A stretch of DNA of 64,000 nt, taken from positions 62,001 through 126,000 of the forward strand of contig JAXFOY010000025.1 in assembly GCA_034180045.1 (NCBI GenBank), in the 5' to 3' direction. Origin of the DNA: Eubacterium_B sp034180045. GTDB lineage: Bacteria > Bacillota > Clostridia > Peptostreptococcales > Anaerovoracaceae. Below the pieces are notes generated by a model that did not search any database, was not told the origin of the DNA, and was given only the letters and a program-made list of their open reading frames with translations. Position 1 is the first letter of the stretch, and every line of letters starts with the position of its first letter. Made by a program: the position numbers and the translations under genes. Below, in pieces: positions 7,603 to 17,386 of the stretch.

Positions 7603-10600
7603 ATGCAGAAAAAGAAAAAGGCTTTTCAAAAGGCGATTTTATCGCTTTTGATTATGGCCTTGCTTGTTACAAGCATTCCTGTTTTGGCTTTTGCGGATGA
7701 GGCTGAGCCGGAAAGAGAGACCTTAATCAAGCAGGTTGAAGCAAAGGCTGATGAGCTGATTGCAATGGATGAGCTGTCTTCAAGAGCAAGGTTGACAAAT
7801 TTTGAGAACAATACGGATTTGGACGAAACCCCTTGGTACACGGTTTGGGAAGAAGCAAAAAGATTCAAGGACAAAGCTCGTTTTTGTTCGATAGAGGAGT
7901 TGAAAAATGCGCTTAACAGCATGGCATACAACCAAAAGTTATACGCTTTTCCTGTCACCCATGATTTGAAAAAAGACGGCTTTTATACCGGAGCCTTTGA
8001 AATTTACAATTTGACGAAAATTGGCGGCGGACACAACCAGGACCTCTTTGCAAAAGGTGATGTTAACAACGACGTAAAGGACTTGTTCGACAAAAAAATC
8101 AGAATCATAAAAACGGGTAATCAGTTTGACATAAGACTTGATGCTGATAGAAAAAAGGTTAAATCCATCGAAGCGGTTGTGATGAATCATATCATGACTA
8201 AAGGTGTTTATCCGGAATATCAGAATGCAGAAAACCCTGATCAAAGTGGACCGACGACGAGAACGGCGTTTACGGTAACGGTTCCGGAAGAACTTAATGG
8301 TGAAGAACTTGCAGTTACAAGTCTTAAATATGTCGATTCAAACGGAGTTGAGCGAAAGATGGGACCTTTCGGCATATTCATAAATTATTCAGCTTTGACA
8401 AGAGACGAAACATACGTTACTCCTAATTACTCTAATGATTTGAGAGAACGTGCAAAACAGCTTCAAATTAACCTGAAGCCTTTGGTTGAGGGAGATGAAG
8501 ACGAAAAATACATAAATGAAGAGCAGAAAAAAGTAATTAGAGATGTTTTGAGCGGACTTGAGAAATTTACGGCATTGCAGGATAAAGATTTGACATATGC
8601 ACAATATCTGGATATAGCAAACCGCGGTATGGATATTGAAAATGCCATTGTATTAAAAAAAGCTCTGGAAAAAAAGTTGAATTTCGGTATCTCGGACACT
8701 GAAAGCAACATATACAATAAAGATGAATACGATGCAGGCAGTGTTAAAGCCCTAGGTGAATACTATAAAAAATCAAAAGCTAATTTGCCTAATTTATCGC
8801 TAAAGGACGTAGTTCTTGAAACCACCGCATATAAATATGCGACGTCCTTTTACTTAAGACACAATATGTCAACTCTTGAAGCTACGATTAAGGAAGCAAA
8901 AGAAAAGGTCAAAGAGGGAAATTCATTTACAATGGATACCTATGGCAAATTGTTGACTGCACTGGCAAATGCCGAGGAATGGGTTAAGAAAAATAAAGAA
9001 TACTATTACCCTGAAGACTCAAAGGAAAGCACAAAGACATACGATACGGCTTTGAGAGACGCCATAAACAAGTTGAAAAAAGCAACCCCGGAAGAGCCTA
9101 AGGCAAAGGAATATACTGTCAATGTAAGATTCCTTGACAACAACAATCCCGAAAAAGAATCGAGAGCAAATGTTTGCCTGAGCGATAAGGCAAGGTTGAC
9201 AGTAAAAAAAGCTGACAGTAAATTGATGCTCAATCTTAAACCAATGTATATGAACGGTGCGGCTGCCGGTGCCATCAGCAAAGTGTATACATACAAAGGG
9301 GCTGAAAAGCTTGCCGGTAAAATCTTAGAAAACGGAAGCATAGAAATAAATGGAAAAAGTTTTGAATATCCTACTATGATAGAAATTCCGGTTGACGGGA
9401 CAACAAAGAAATTTAAGGTTAACTTAGATATAAATGCTCCCGGACAGGGACTTCATCAACATGATGTCATCTTGGAAGTGGATTATGACCATAAGAGCGA
9501 AGGATATAACCCAAACCAGGGTGATGATGTTGACAAGGCAGCCTTGATTAAGGCCATCAATTTCTATAGCAGCAAACCTTGGAAAGAATCTGTTTCCATA
9601 ATTAAGCCTAAGAACTTGGAGAAGCTTAATTCACTTCTGGAAAAAGCTATGCAGGTTAGAGAAAATCAAAAGGCAACGCAGAACCAGGTTAACGATGCAC
9701 TTAATAAGCTAACAGCTGAGGGAGAACGAGTTAATAATATTGTTGTTCTGTATAGAAGCTGTGAACAGGCGGCAGGCGATTATCGCTCGGATTTGGCGTC
9801 AAAGAAGTTCAGCGCAAAGAGCATGGAAGCCATAAAGGCTTTGATAGTTGAAGGTCAAGGGATACTTGCAAAAGATGACATTTCGGATATCGACATACAG
9901 AGATTGGTAGAAATTGATTTTACTAATTTATATAAGATGCATAGATATGATACCTCAGGGATTCAGGCAGCTGTTGATAAAGCAAATGCAAAACTCAGCA
10001 ACGGAAGCTCTTACGCATCCTCCGGCGTTGAGGCGTTGAAAAAAGCAATAAAAGATGCAGAAGCGTACATTGAAAAAGCATCACAAACATCAAATATTGC
10101 TGATGAGCGTGATAAGCATATCAAAAATGTAAACGAAAAAACCTCAATGCTGAAAGCTGTGGGAGAAGAACCTGAACAATACGAGCAGACAAGGGTTTTC
10201 GGAAGCGACAGGTATGAGACATCGATGCGCATAGCAGATAAACTTAAAGAGAAGATGAATGTCGAAAAATTTGATTCTATAGTAGTTGCTTGTGGCGAAA
10301 ACTATGCGGATGCACTTTCCGGAAGTTATCTTGCAAAGGTTAAAAACGCGCCGGTTATTTTGGCTGATAACAGCACCATAAAATCAAATACAAGCTATAT
10401 TGAAAAAAATCTAAAGGATGACGGAACTGTTTACATATTGGGCGGTACAACGGTTATTCCGAAGGCTTTGGAAAATAACCTGAAAAAATATAAGGTAAAG
10501 AGAATCAGCGGAGAAGACAGATTTGAAACAAATTTAGCGATTCTAAAAGAAGCAAAAATTGAGAATGAAGAACTTATTATCTGCTCAGGTTTAAGCTTTG

Positions 10601-11064
10601 CAGACGCACTATCCGCAGGGGCGGCAGGTCGTCCTATTATGATAGTAGATAACGGTTTGAATGCAGAACAGACTGCTTTGCTGAAGTCGCTTAAGAGTGA
10701 TAAACTCTATGTTATTGGAGGCGTGAGCGCAGTAAACGCAAGAACGAAAAGCGATATAGACAAAATCCGCAAATCGACAAGAATCGCCGGAGAGGATCGC
10801 TTTAAGACTTCTGTTGCAATTGCAAACGAATTTTTTAAGAACAAGCCAAGCAATGTAGTATTGGCAAACGGTGAAAATTTCCCTGACGGAATTGCGGGCG
10901 GGGTTCTCGCGATTCAAATAGACGCGCCTATATTGCTCGTTGCCGAGGGTGATTACACGAAAGATGCGATGGATTTTTATAAGAAATCAAACAGCAAAGG
11001 GTATATTGCACTTGGTGGAGAAAAATCAATATCAAGTGCTGCGCTAAGCGCTATTGTCGGATAG
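7603..11064 (+). CDS. Large CWB2 surface protein with FIVAR-like and Ig/NEAT-like regions
   Basis: A 1153-residue exported protein. The signal peptide covers about residues 1-31 (LLVTSIPVLAFA). Two beta-rich regions (about 120-265 and 500-640) resemble immunoglobulin or NEAT folds; the second has KARLTVKKADSKLMLNL and VILEVDYDH. A heme role would be a guess. Helical FIVAR-like segments follow at about 645-700 and 785-850. Three CWB2 modules close the protein (864-1153), beginning RVFGSDRYETS. RBS AGGAGG precedes the ATG. The wall-anchoring modules are C-terminal here, whereas they are N-terminal in the neighbour. Confidence 0.85.
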   Translation: MQKKKKAFQKAILSLLIMALLVTSIPVLAFADEAEPERETLIKQVEAKADELIAMDELSSRARLTNFENNTDLDETPWYTVWEEAKRFKDKARFCSIEELKNALNSMAYNQKLYAFPVTHDLKKDGFYTGAFEIYNLTKIGGGHNQDLFAKGDVNNDVKDLFDKKIRIIKTGNQFDIRLDADRKKVKSIEAVVMNHIMTKGVYPEYQNAENPDQSGPTTRTAFTVTVPEELNGEELAVTSLKYVDSNGVERKMGPFGIFINYSALTRDETYVTPNYSNDLRERAKQLQINLKPLVEGDEDEKYINEEQKKVIRDVLSGLEKFTALQDKDLTYAQYLDIANRGMDIENAIVLKKALEKKLNFGISDTESNIYNKDEYDAGSVKALGEYYKKSKANLPNLSLKDVVLETTAYKYATSFYLRHNMSTLEATIKEAKEKVKEGNSFTMDTYGKLLTALANAEEWVKKNKEYYYPEDSKESTKTYDTALRDAINKLKKATPEEPKAKEYTVNVRFLDNNNPEKESRANVCLSDKARLTVKKADSKLMLNLKPMYMNGAAAGAISKVYTYKGAEKLAGKILENGSIEINGKSFEYPTMIEIPVDGTTKKFKVNLDINAPGQGLHQHDVILEVDYDHKSEGYNPNQGDDVDKAALIKAINFYSSKPWKESVSIIKPKNLEKLNSLLEKAMQVRENQKATQNQVNDALNKLTAEGERVNNIVVLYRSCEQAAGDYRSDLASKKFSAKSMEAIKALIVEGQGILAKDDISDIDIQRLVEIDFTNLYKMHRYDTSGIQAAVDKANAKLSNGSSYASSGVEALKKAIKDAEAYIEKASQTSNIADERDKHIKNVNEKTSMLKAVGEEPEQYEQTRVFGSDRYETSMRIADKLKEKMNVEKFDSIVVACGENYADALSGSYLAKVKNAPVILADNSTIKSNTSYIEKNLKDDGTVYILGGTTVIPKALENNLKKYKVKRISGEDRFETNLAILKEAKIENEELIICSGLSFADALSAGAAGRPIMIVDNGLNAEQTALLKSLKSDKLYVIGGVSAVNARTKSDIDKIRKSTRIAGEDRFKTSVAIANEFFKNKPSNVVLANGENFPDGIAGGVLAIQIDAPILLVAEGDYTKDAMDFYKKSNSKGYIALGGEKSISSAALSAIVG

Positions 11065-11131
11065 TAAAGATATATGGAGTATCTTTGAAATTACAGGCTG
11101 TTCGGATTTGCAGCAAGTTATGAAATAAAAT

Positions 11132-11163
11132 AATGGGGACTCGGATGTTTCCGAGCCCCCATT
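11132..11163 (-). terminator. Strong hairpin terminator, probably for the minus-strand operon
   Basis: A 14-pair stem with one mismatch (AATGGGGACTCGGA with TCCGAGCCCCCATT). On the minus strand it is followed by TTATTTTATTTC, a usable T-rich tail. On the plus strand it is followed by ATAATG, so there it is weaker but could still help end the CWB2 transcript. Confidence 0.7.
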
Positions 11164-11241
11164 ATAATGAGTTAATCAAGGGTTTGCCTTATAAATCTGT
11201 TTTAATATTATCGGGACTTGACTCCAAGCGGGTCTGATTTG

Positions 11242-11556
11242 TTAGCTCTGACAGCTTTTGCCGGTTTTTTGTTGGTTTTCCAGGATGAGTGCCAGGGAGT
11301 ATAGAGCGACGCTTACAGATATAAAAATCAAAATATTGAACAATAAATTGACGATTATACTGAAAGCCAATATACCGTCAAGCGGCATCTGCGGCTGATA
11401 GTTCGGCAGAAGTTTCAAATCGGGGTCCTCAGGACTTATGCTGTCTAATAAGGTTAGAATTTCAGGGTCGGTCCAAAACTTTAATATAGTAGTAAGAACC
11501 ATGAAAACCAGGGTTGCTACAGATAATATCTTCAGCAGTTTAATTAAATTTTTCAT
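11242..11556 (-). CDS. Small two-helix membrane protein, unknown function
   Basis: A 104-residue protein counted from ATG 11556. That start has GGTGA five bases upstream; the upstream in-frame ATG at 11568 has no ribosome binding site. Two hydrophobic segments lie at about residues 9-27 and 60-88. Between them is a Pro/Asp-rich loop of about 30 residues (DSISPEDPDLKLLP). I do not recognise the family. It is the last gene of a minus-strand unit that begins at a consensus promoter near 11850 and ends at the hairpin at 11163. The broken gene just upstream uses the same GGTGAC-type ribosome binding site. Confidence 0.65.
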   Translation of the reverse strand: MKNLIKLLKILSVATLVFMVLTTILKFWTDPEILTLLDSISPEDPDLKLLPNYQPQMPLDGILAFSIIVNLLFNILIFISVSVALYSLALILENQQKTGKSCQS

Positions 11557-11568
11557 TTTAGTCACCAT

Positions 11569-11796
11569 TTAATATTCGCAATCAATGTCATTATACCTGT
11601 TTTCCCACTCGGATTTCCGTTTATGTAAAGCTTTACTGCTGCAAGCTTTTATAGAATCGTTAGGTGGGTTTTTAATTCGCTAATATTGAGTGTGGTACCT
11701 TTTGCCTTTCTAAACTCATATATTGCGTTTATAATTTGCAACAGGAAAAGAATTTCCGTTCTTATACCTGGATGGATAGATGTACCTAGTTTCCAT
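11569..11796 (-). pseudogene. Broken gene for a small (about 75-residue) protein
   Basis: From ATG 11796 (RBS GGTGA four bases upstream) a frame encodes METRYIYPSRYKNGNSF and ends in a TGA at 11716-11718. A second frame continues with YEFRKAKGTTLNISELKTH, and a third ends with SKALHKRKSEWENRYND and a TAA at 11569-11571. Restoring one AT unit in the AT run at the first break, plus one more shift, gives a continuous protein. Intact promoter, intact start and coding-like text in three successive frames suggest a recently damaged gene. An alternative is a real 26-residue peptide (11716-11796) followed by noncoding sequence. Confidence 0.4.
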
Positions 11797-11827
11797 AAAG
11801 TCACCACACTTTCTCTATATATTATGT

Positions 11828-11856
11828 ATTATAAAAAGAATATTGATAAATGTCAA
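11828..11856 (-). promoter_or_regulatory. Consensus promoter for the minus-strand small operon
   Basis: On the minus strand: TTGACA (11856-11851), 17 bases, TATAAT (11833-11828). About 30 bases further on is the ATG at 11796. This is a perfect sigma-A consensus, which argues that the region is transcribed. Confidence 0.8.
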
Positions 11857-11993
11857 TCTATTAACTAATCAGAAAATAAGACTGTAATACAATAATTGTG
11901 TGTGAAAAATGTGTCGGTAGGCTTGGGGCGGCAATCTAAGCTGTCAATCAAAACGTCCGTAAAAATTTGACACTGTCACTATAGAACCGCCTG

Positions 11994-12021
11994 TTGACAT
12001 AAAAAAAATTTTATGGTAGTA
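11994..12021 (+). promoter_or_regulatory. Promoter of the pyrimidine operon
   Basis: TTGACA (11994-11999), 16 bases, TAGTAT (12016-12021). Transcription would start just before the PyrR-type leader. Confidence 0.7.
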
Positions 12022-12031
12022 TTTTTATAAT

Positions 12032-12137
12032 CTTTAATACGATACAGAGAGATCGGCAAGATGTAAATACATATATATTCAGGATGTGCAGTTGCACATG
12101 ATGTTTTTGTATAATCACCTTGCCTTTGGCAAGGTTT
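12032..12137 (+). promoter_or_regulatory. PyrR-type attenuator leader of the pyr operon
   Basis: The segment 12032-12061 contains ACAGAGAGATCGGCAAG, matching the conserved PyrR-binding loop and stem (CAGAGAGG-type core followed by GGCAAG). Its 3' arm GGCAAGATG can pair with CACCTTTGCC at 12115-12124. That segment is also the 5' arm of the terminator stem at 12117-12137 (CCTTTGCC, TTT, GGCAAGG, seven T). This gives the usual choice of anti-antiterminator, antiterminator and terminator. In known systems UMP-loaded PyrR favours termination. No pyrR gene lies in this window. Confidence 0.75.
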
Positions 12138-12207
12138 TTTTATTGCCGAGGTATGAATCGCTGAGACTTTGAATAAAGATTCGGAGATAAATGTGAAAGG
12201 AACAAAG

Positions 12208-13422
12208 ATGAATAAAACTAAGGCAAATATATATATGCTAAATGAAGAACGAGTAAAAGAAGCTGTCAGAACTGCCATAAAAGACGGTTCAGCTTTAGAT
12301 TTACTAAACGATTCACGCTATGCGGTTTTCCCCGGTTTTTGTGATGTGCATGTGCATTTTCGCGAGCCGGGTTTTTCATATAAAGAAACCGTGGCGAGCG
12401 GCACCGGAGCAGCCGCAGCAGGCGGCTTTACAAGTGTTTGTACTATGCCGAACTTAAATCCGGTACCGGATAACCTGGCTCACTTAAAAGAGCAACTGGA
12501 CATAATCGAAAAGGATGCCGTCATAGACGTAATGCCTTACGGAGCGATAACAGTTGGCGAAAAAGGTGAGAAAATAGCGGACTTAGAAGCTATGGCACCA
12601 TATGTTGTAGCGTTTTCAGATGACGGCAGAGGTATACAAGACAAGGAAGTGATGCGTGAAGCCATGCAAAGAGTTAAGGCGTTGGGAAAGGTACTGGTTG
12701 CGCATTGCGAGGTCGAAAGCCTTTTGAAAGACGGCTATATACATGAGGGTGAATACGCGAGAAAACATGCCCACAGAGGTATATGCAGCGAAAGCGAGTG
12801 GAGAGAAGTTGAGAGGGATATAAAACTGGCGGATGAAACCGCTTGTGCCTTTCACGCTTGCCACATATCATGCAAGGAAAGTGTACAGCTCATACGGGAT
12901 GCGAAAAAAAGCGGTGTAGATGTAAGCTGCGAAACGGCGCCTCACTACCTGCTTTTGAGTGACTCGGATTTGCAGGAAAGCGGCAGATTTAAGATGAATC
13001 CGCCACTGAGGTCGAAAAATGACAGAGATGCATTGATAGAGGGGATTTTGGACGGCACCATAGATATGATTGCTACAGACCATGCGCCGCATTCAAAAGA
13101 GGAGAAAAATAAAGGGCTTAAAGACAGCTTCTTCGGGATAGTGGGCATAGAGACCGCATTTCCTGCTCTTTACACTAAGTTGGTTCTGGGCGGCGTTTTG
13201 AATTTGGAAAAACTCATTAGGCTAATGACGATAAATCCGAGAAAGAGATTCAAAATGAAAGAGCCGGAGAAAGATTTGACTATATTTGATTTAGAAAGCG
13301 AGTATATCATAGACTCGGCTAAGTTCTTATCAAAGGGCAAGGCAACTCCTTTTGACGGCATGAGAGTTAAAGGCGAATGCATTTTGACCGTTGCAGACGG
13401 CAAGGCGGTATATAGCAAATAA
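12208..13422 (+). CDS. pyrC: Dihydroorotase
   Basis: A class I dihydroorotase of 404 residues; it converts carbamoyl aspartate to dihydroorotate in pyrimidine synthesis. The metal-binding motif DVHVHFREPG is near residue 45. CTMPNLNP, the carboxylated-Lys region and the late IATDHAPHSKEEKNKG motif are all present. I chose ATG 12208 because AAAGGA sits seven bases upstream. An in-frame TTG at 12169 would add 13 residues but lacks a ribosome binding site. The N-terminal beta domain is short for the family. It is the first gene after the attenuator. Confidence 0.95.
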   Translation: MNKTKANIYMLNEERVKEAVRTAIKDGSALDLLNDSRYAVFPGFCDVHVHFREPGFSYKETVASGTGAAAAGGFTSVCTMPNLNPVPDNLAHLKEQLDIIEKDAVIDVMPYGAITVGEKGEKIADLEAMAPYVVAFSDDGRGIQDKEVMREAMQRVKALGKVLVAHCEVESLLKDGYIHEGEYARKHAHRGICSESEWREVERDIKLADETACAFHACHISCKESVQLIRDAKKSGVDVSCETAPHYLLLSDSDLQESGRFKMNPPLRSKNDRDALIEGILDGTIDMIATDHAPHSKEEKNKGLKDSFFGIVGIETAFPALYTKLVLGGVLNLEKLIRLMTINPRKRFKMKEPEKDLTIFDLESEYIIDSAKFLSKGKATPFDGMRVKGECILTVADGKAVYSK

Positions 13423-13467
13423 TTCAGTAAAATATTTCAAACATATATAACATTTTGGAGGTATAAA

Positions 13468-16400
13468 ATGGCAAAGAGAACAGACATCAAAAAGGTACTC
13501 ATCATAGGTTCAGGTCCTATCGTAATCGGACAGGCTGCGGAGTTTGATTATGCGGGAACACAGGCTTGTCTTGCACTTAAGGAAGAGGGCTATGAGGTTG
13601 TTTTGGTAAACTCAAATCCGGCAACGATAATGACGGATACAACTATAGCAGATAAAGTGTATATGGAGCCTTTGACTCTTGAGTATGTAGCTAAGATATT
13701 GAGATATGAAAGACCGGATGCAATTTTGCCGGGAATCGGCGGACAGACGGGGTTAAACCTTGCCATGCAGCTTGAGAAGAAGGGAGTTCTTAAGGAATGT
13801 GATGTAGAGATTTTGGGAACGAGCAGCAGAAGCATAGAACGAGCTGAGGATAGAGAACTGTTTAAGGAACTATGTCAGTCAATAGGAGAACCGACCATAC
13901 CTTCGGAGATAACATATAACATAGAAGAAGCTAAGGATGCGGCAAAGAAAATAGGGTATCCGGTTGTGCTAAGACCTGCGTTTACGCTAGGTGGAACAGG
14001 CGGCGGATTTGCAAATGATGAAATTGAACTTGAAGAACTTGGAAGCAATGCTTTTAAGCTATCGCCGGTACATCAGGTTCTAATAGAAAAAAGCGTCAAA
14101 GGGTATAAGGAGATAGAATTTGAGGTAATGCGAGATTCAAAGGATCAAGCGATTACCATCTGCGGAATGGAGAATATAGATCCTGTAGGCGTTCATACAG
14201 GAGATTCCATGGTAGTTGCGCCGATAATGACCTTGTCAGATGAAGAACTCAAGATGCTCAATGACAGTGCAATTAAGATAATTAGAGAACTTGAGATTGA
14301 GGGAGGCTGTAATGTTCAGTTTGCTCTTGATCCTAATTCAAGCAAGTACTTCTTAATAGAAGTTAATCCGAGAGTATCCCGTTCCTCAGCACTCGCGTCA
14401 AAGGCGAGCGGTTACCCTATAGCAAGGGTTACCGCTAAAATAGCCGTGGGGATGGCGCTTGAAGAAATCGAAGTTGCGAACACGACAGCGGCGTTTGAAC
14501 CGGTTTTGGACTACGTAGTTGCAAAGCTGCCGAGATTTCCTTTTGATAAATTTGCCAGTGCGTCAAATGTGCTTGGAACTCAGATGAAAGCTACCGGTGA
14601 GGTTATGGGTATAGGCTCAAACCTTGAGGAGTGCCTCCTAAAATCCGTGCGTTCCATGGAAATTGGAGCGGATCATTTTAGAATGAACAAGTTCGTTGAA
14701 ATGTCCGATGAGGATATGCTGAAGTACATCGAAACATTCCAAGACGATAATATCTTTGCTGTGACCGAACTTTTAAGAAGAGGTTTCGATGTTTCAAGGC
14801 TCTGCGAAATTACAAAGATTACGCAGTATTTTATCGAGGCTTTTAAGAATATCGTCGATATGGAAATGAAATTGGCTGCTAACAAAGGCGATAAAACCAC
14901 TTTGATAGCGGCGAAGAAGATGGGCTTTGGCGATATTGAGATAGCAAGGCAGTGGCAGACAAGCGAAATGGATATTTTTAAGCTCAGGTTTGATGAAAAA
15001 ATTCTGCCTGTTTACAGAATGGTGGATACTTGTCATACAGGTGCTTACATACCGTATTTTTACTCATCATACACAGGAGAAAATGCATCCGTTGTCACAG
15101 ATAAGAAGAAAGTATTTGTGCTCGGTGCCGGTCCGATAAGAATAGGACAGGGCGTTGAATTCGATTACTCAACTGTGCACGCTGTACAAACTATTAGAAA
15201 ACAAGGATATGAGGCGATTATAATCAATAATAATCCCGAAACGGTATCTACGGACTATACGACAGCAGATAAGCTGTATTTTGAGCCTTTGACGGCAGAA
15301 GACGTAATGAATATAGTAGCGCTCGAAAATCCGGAGGGAGTAATTGCATCTTTGGGAGGTCAAACCGCCATTAATCTTGCACAGCCTTTAGAGGATAGAG
15401 GTGTCAAGATTATAGGAACCGACTGCAAAGCTATTGAAAGAGCGGAAAACAGAGACAGTTTTGAGAGAATTCTCGTAGAACTTGATATTCCGCAGCCTCG
15501 CGGAAAGGCAGTGACCAACATTGAAGAGGGCATTGAAACCGCGTCGAAGATAGGCTATCCGGTACTGGTAAGACCAAGCTTTGTTTTGGGCGGCAGAGCT
15601 ATGCAGATAGTGGCAGACGAAAACCAGCTAAGGCACTATTTGAAAACGGCTGTAGAAATAGATAAGGATAAGCCGGTTTTGGTCGACAAATACATTCAAG
15701 GCAAAGAGGTTGAAGTTGATGCGATTTGCGACGGCAGAAATGTATTCGTTCCGGGAATTATGGAACTCGTAGAAAGAACGGGAATTCACTCGGGGGACTC
15801 TATCAGTGTATATCCTACATTCAGCATTTCAAATAAGGTGAAGGGGACAATCCTTCAGTATGCCAAGAAGCTCGGTCTTGGAATAGGAATCATCGGACTA
15901 TACAACATACAGTTCATTGTAGATGAAGAAGAGAATGTATATATCATCGAGGTTAACCCTCGTTCTTCAAGAACGGTTCCTTTTCTGTCAAAGGCGACAG
16001 GTTATAGCCTTGCGGATATAGCAACGGAGGTGATAATGGGGAAAAGCCTGAAAGAACAGGGAATCTTTGATATCTACCCGGAAGAAAAGCATAGATTCTA
16101 TGTGAAGGTACCGGTTTTCTCATTCAACAAAATAAGAGGGCTTGACGCCTATCTTTCCCCTGAAATGAAGTCGACGGGAGAGGCGATAGGATATGATGAT
16201 AAACTGAACCGTGCCTTGTATAAAGCGCTTCAGGCGTCAGGCATGCACCTTCAAAACTACGGAACGGTGCTGGCAACCATAGCAGATAAGGATAAGGAGG
16301 AGGCACTTCCGCTGATAAAGCGTTTCTACAATCTTGGCTTTAACATAGAGGCGACGGAGGGAACCGCGATGTTCTTAAAAGAAAACGGTATCAGAACGAG

Positions 16401-16641
16401 AAGCCTGAGAAAGATAAGCGAGGGCAGCCATGAAATTCTTGAGTCAATTCATCAAGGTCACATGGCATATGTGCTGAATACTAAGGATATTGGCTCTTTC
16501 GGACAGGAAAGCGACGGACATAAAATCAGAAAATCCGCAACAGAGAACAATGTAACTATGTTTACATCGCTGGATACGGTAAGAGTTCTTCTGGATGTTT
16601 TGGAAGAAACTACGCTTACGATTTCCACAATTGATGCATAA
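13468..16641 (+). CDS. carB: Carbamoyl-phosphate synthase large subunit
   Basis: A 1057-residue protein, the normal CarB length. It contains the two homologous ATP-grasp halves: the first begins KKVLIIGSGPIVIGQAAEFD and the second, near residue 550, KVFVLGAGPIRIGQGVEFD. Both halves carry the GGQTxxN and EVNPRxSR motifs (FLIEVNPRVSRSS; YIIEVNPRSSRTV). The C-terminal MGS-like allosteric domain is present. It makes carbamoyl phosphate for UMP and arginine synthesis together with CarA. carA is not adjacent and not in the window, so the small subunit must come from elsewhere. RBS GGAGG precedes the ATG. Confidence 0.97.
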   Translation: MAKRTDIKKVLIIGSGPIVIGQAAEFDYAGTQACLALKEEGYEVVLVNSNPATIMTDTTIADKVYMEPLTLEYVAKILRYERPDAILPGIGGQTGLNLAMQLEKKGVLKECDVEILGTSSRSIERAEDRELFKELCQSIGEPTIPSEITYNIEEAKDAAKKIGYPVVLRPAFTLGGTGGGFANDEIELEELGSNAFKLSPVHQVLIEKSVKGYKEIEFEVMRDSKDQAITICGMENIDPVGVHTGDSMVVAPIMTLSDEELKMLNDSAIKIIRELEIEGGCNVQFALDPNSSKYFLIEVNPRVSRSSALASKASGYPIARVTAKIAVGMALEEIEVANTTAAFEPVLDYVVAKLPRFPFDKFASASNVLGTQMKATGEVMGIGSNLEECLLKSVRSMEIGADHFRMNKFVEMSDEDMLKYIETFQDDNIFAVTELLRRGFDVSRLCEITKITQYFIEAFKNIVDMEMKLAANKGDKTTLIAAKKMGFGDIEIARQWQTSEMDIFKLRFDEKILPVYRMVDTCHTGAYIPYFYSSYTGENASVVTDKKKVFVLGAGPIRIGQGVEFDYSTVHAVQTIRKQGYEAIIINNNPETVSTDYTTADKLYFEPLTAEDVMNIVALENPEGVIASLGGQTAINLAQPLEDRGVKIIGTDCKAIERAENRDSFERILVELDIPQPRGKAVTNIEEGIETASKIGYPVLVRPSFVLGGRAMQIVADENQLRHYLKTAVEIDKDKPVLVDKYIQGKEVEVDAICDGRNVFVPGIMELVERTGIHSGDSISVYPTFSISNKVKGTILQYAKKLGLGIGIIGLYNIQFIVDEEENVYIIEVNPRSSRTVPFLSKATGYSLADIATEVIMGKSLKEQGIFDIYPEEKHRFYVKVPVFSFNKIRGLDAYLSPEMKSTGEAIGYDDKLNRALYKALQASGMHLQNYGTVLATIADKDKEEALPLIKRFYNLGFNIEATEGTAMFLKENGIRTRSLRKISEGSHEILESIHQGHMAYVLNTKDIGSFGQESDGHKIRKSATENNVTMFTSLDTVRVLLDVLEETTLTISTIDA

Positions 16642-16654
16642 AAGAGAGGTCGGA

Positions 16655-17386
16655 ATGCAACAAAGGATATTGACAATAATAGAAAATATAAAGCTTTGCG
16701 AGGGAGTTTACAAGATGAAACTTGCAGGGGATGTGTCAAATATAAGCGCACCGGGGCAGTTCATTAATATTAAACTTAACGGTTTTTTCCTGCGCAGACC
16801 TATCTCCGTCTGCGACCTGGAGGATGGCTCCGTCACTATAATATATAAGATTCTCGGAAAGGGTACCGAGGCTTTGAGCAAGTACGAGGTAGGAACAAAG
16901 CTTGATGTTCTGACAGGTCTCGGGAACGGCTACGATCTTTCAAAGTCGGGCGATGAACCTTTGCTGGTGGGCGGCGGTGTGGGAATCCCACCGCTTTACC
17001 TGCTTGCGAAAAAACTGAAAGCTGAAGGGAAAACTGTCAAGGTTTTGCTCGGATTTAACAAAGCGGATGAGGTTTTTTATCTTAGTGAGTTTGAGAATGT
17101 GGCGGATGAGCTGTTTGTAACTACTGTAGACGGAAGCCTTGGAATGAAAGGGTTTGTAAACGAACCGATAGGGAATATCAGACACAGCTACATATACACT
17201 TGCGGTCCGGAAGCTATGCTGAAATCTGTTTATAATGCGGATTGCGGCAGCGGACAATTCAGTTTTGAGGAAAGAATGGGCTGCGGATTCGGTGCATGCA
17301 TGGGATGTTCATGCAAGACTTTGACAGGAAGTAAAAGAATCTGTAAAGAAGGACCGGTCATGGAGAAGGAGGAAATACTGTGGTAA
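16655..17386 (+). CDS. pyrK: Dihydroorotate dehydrogenase electron transfer subunit
   Basis: A 243-residue PyrK, the FAD/[2Fe-2S] subunit that passes electrons from class 1B PyrD to NAD+. Visible elements are the flavin motif RRPISVCD, the nucleotide-binding GGGVGIPPLYLL, and the C-terminal cluster ligands CGFGACMGC plus a fourth Cys in RICKEG. ATG 16655 was chosen because a purine-rich RBS precedes it and the homologous N-terminus begins here. The frame stays open further upstream inside carB. It overlaps pyrD by seven bases. Confidence 0.95.
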   Translation: MQQRILTIIENIKLCEGVYKMKLAGDVSNISAPGQFINIKLNGFFLRRPISVCDLEDGSVTIIYKILGKGTEALSKYEVGTKLDVLTGLGNGYDLSKSGDEPLLVGGGVGIPPLYLLAKKLKAEGKTVKVLLGFNKADEVFYLSEFENVADELFVTTVDGSLGMKGFVNEPIGNIRHSYIYTCGPEAMLKSVYNADCGSGQFSFEERMGCGFGACMGCSCKTLTGSKRICKEGPVMEKEEILW

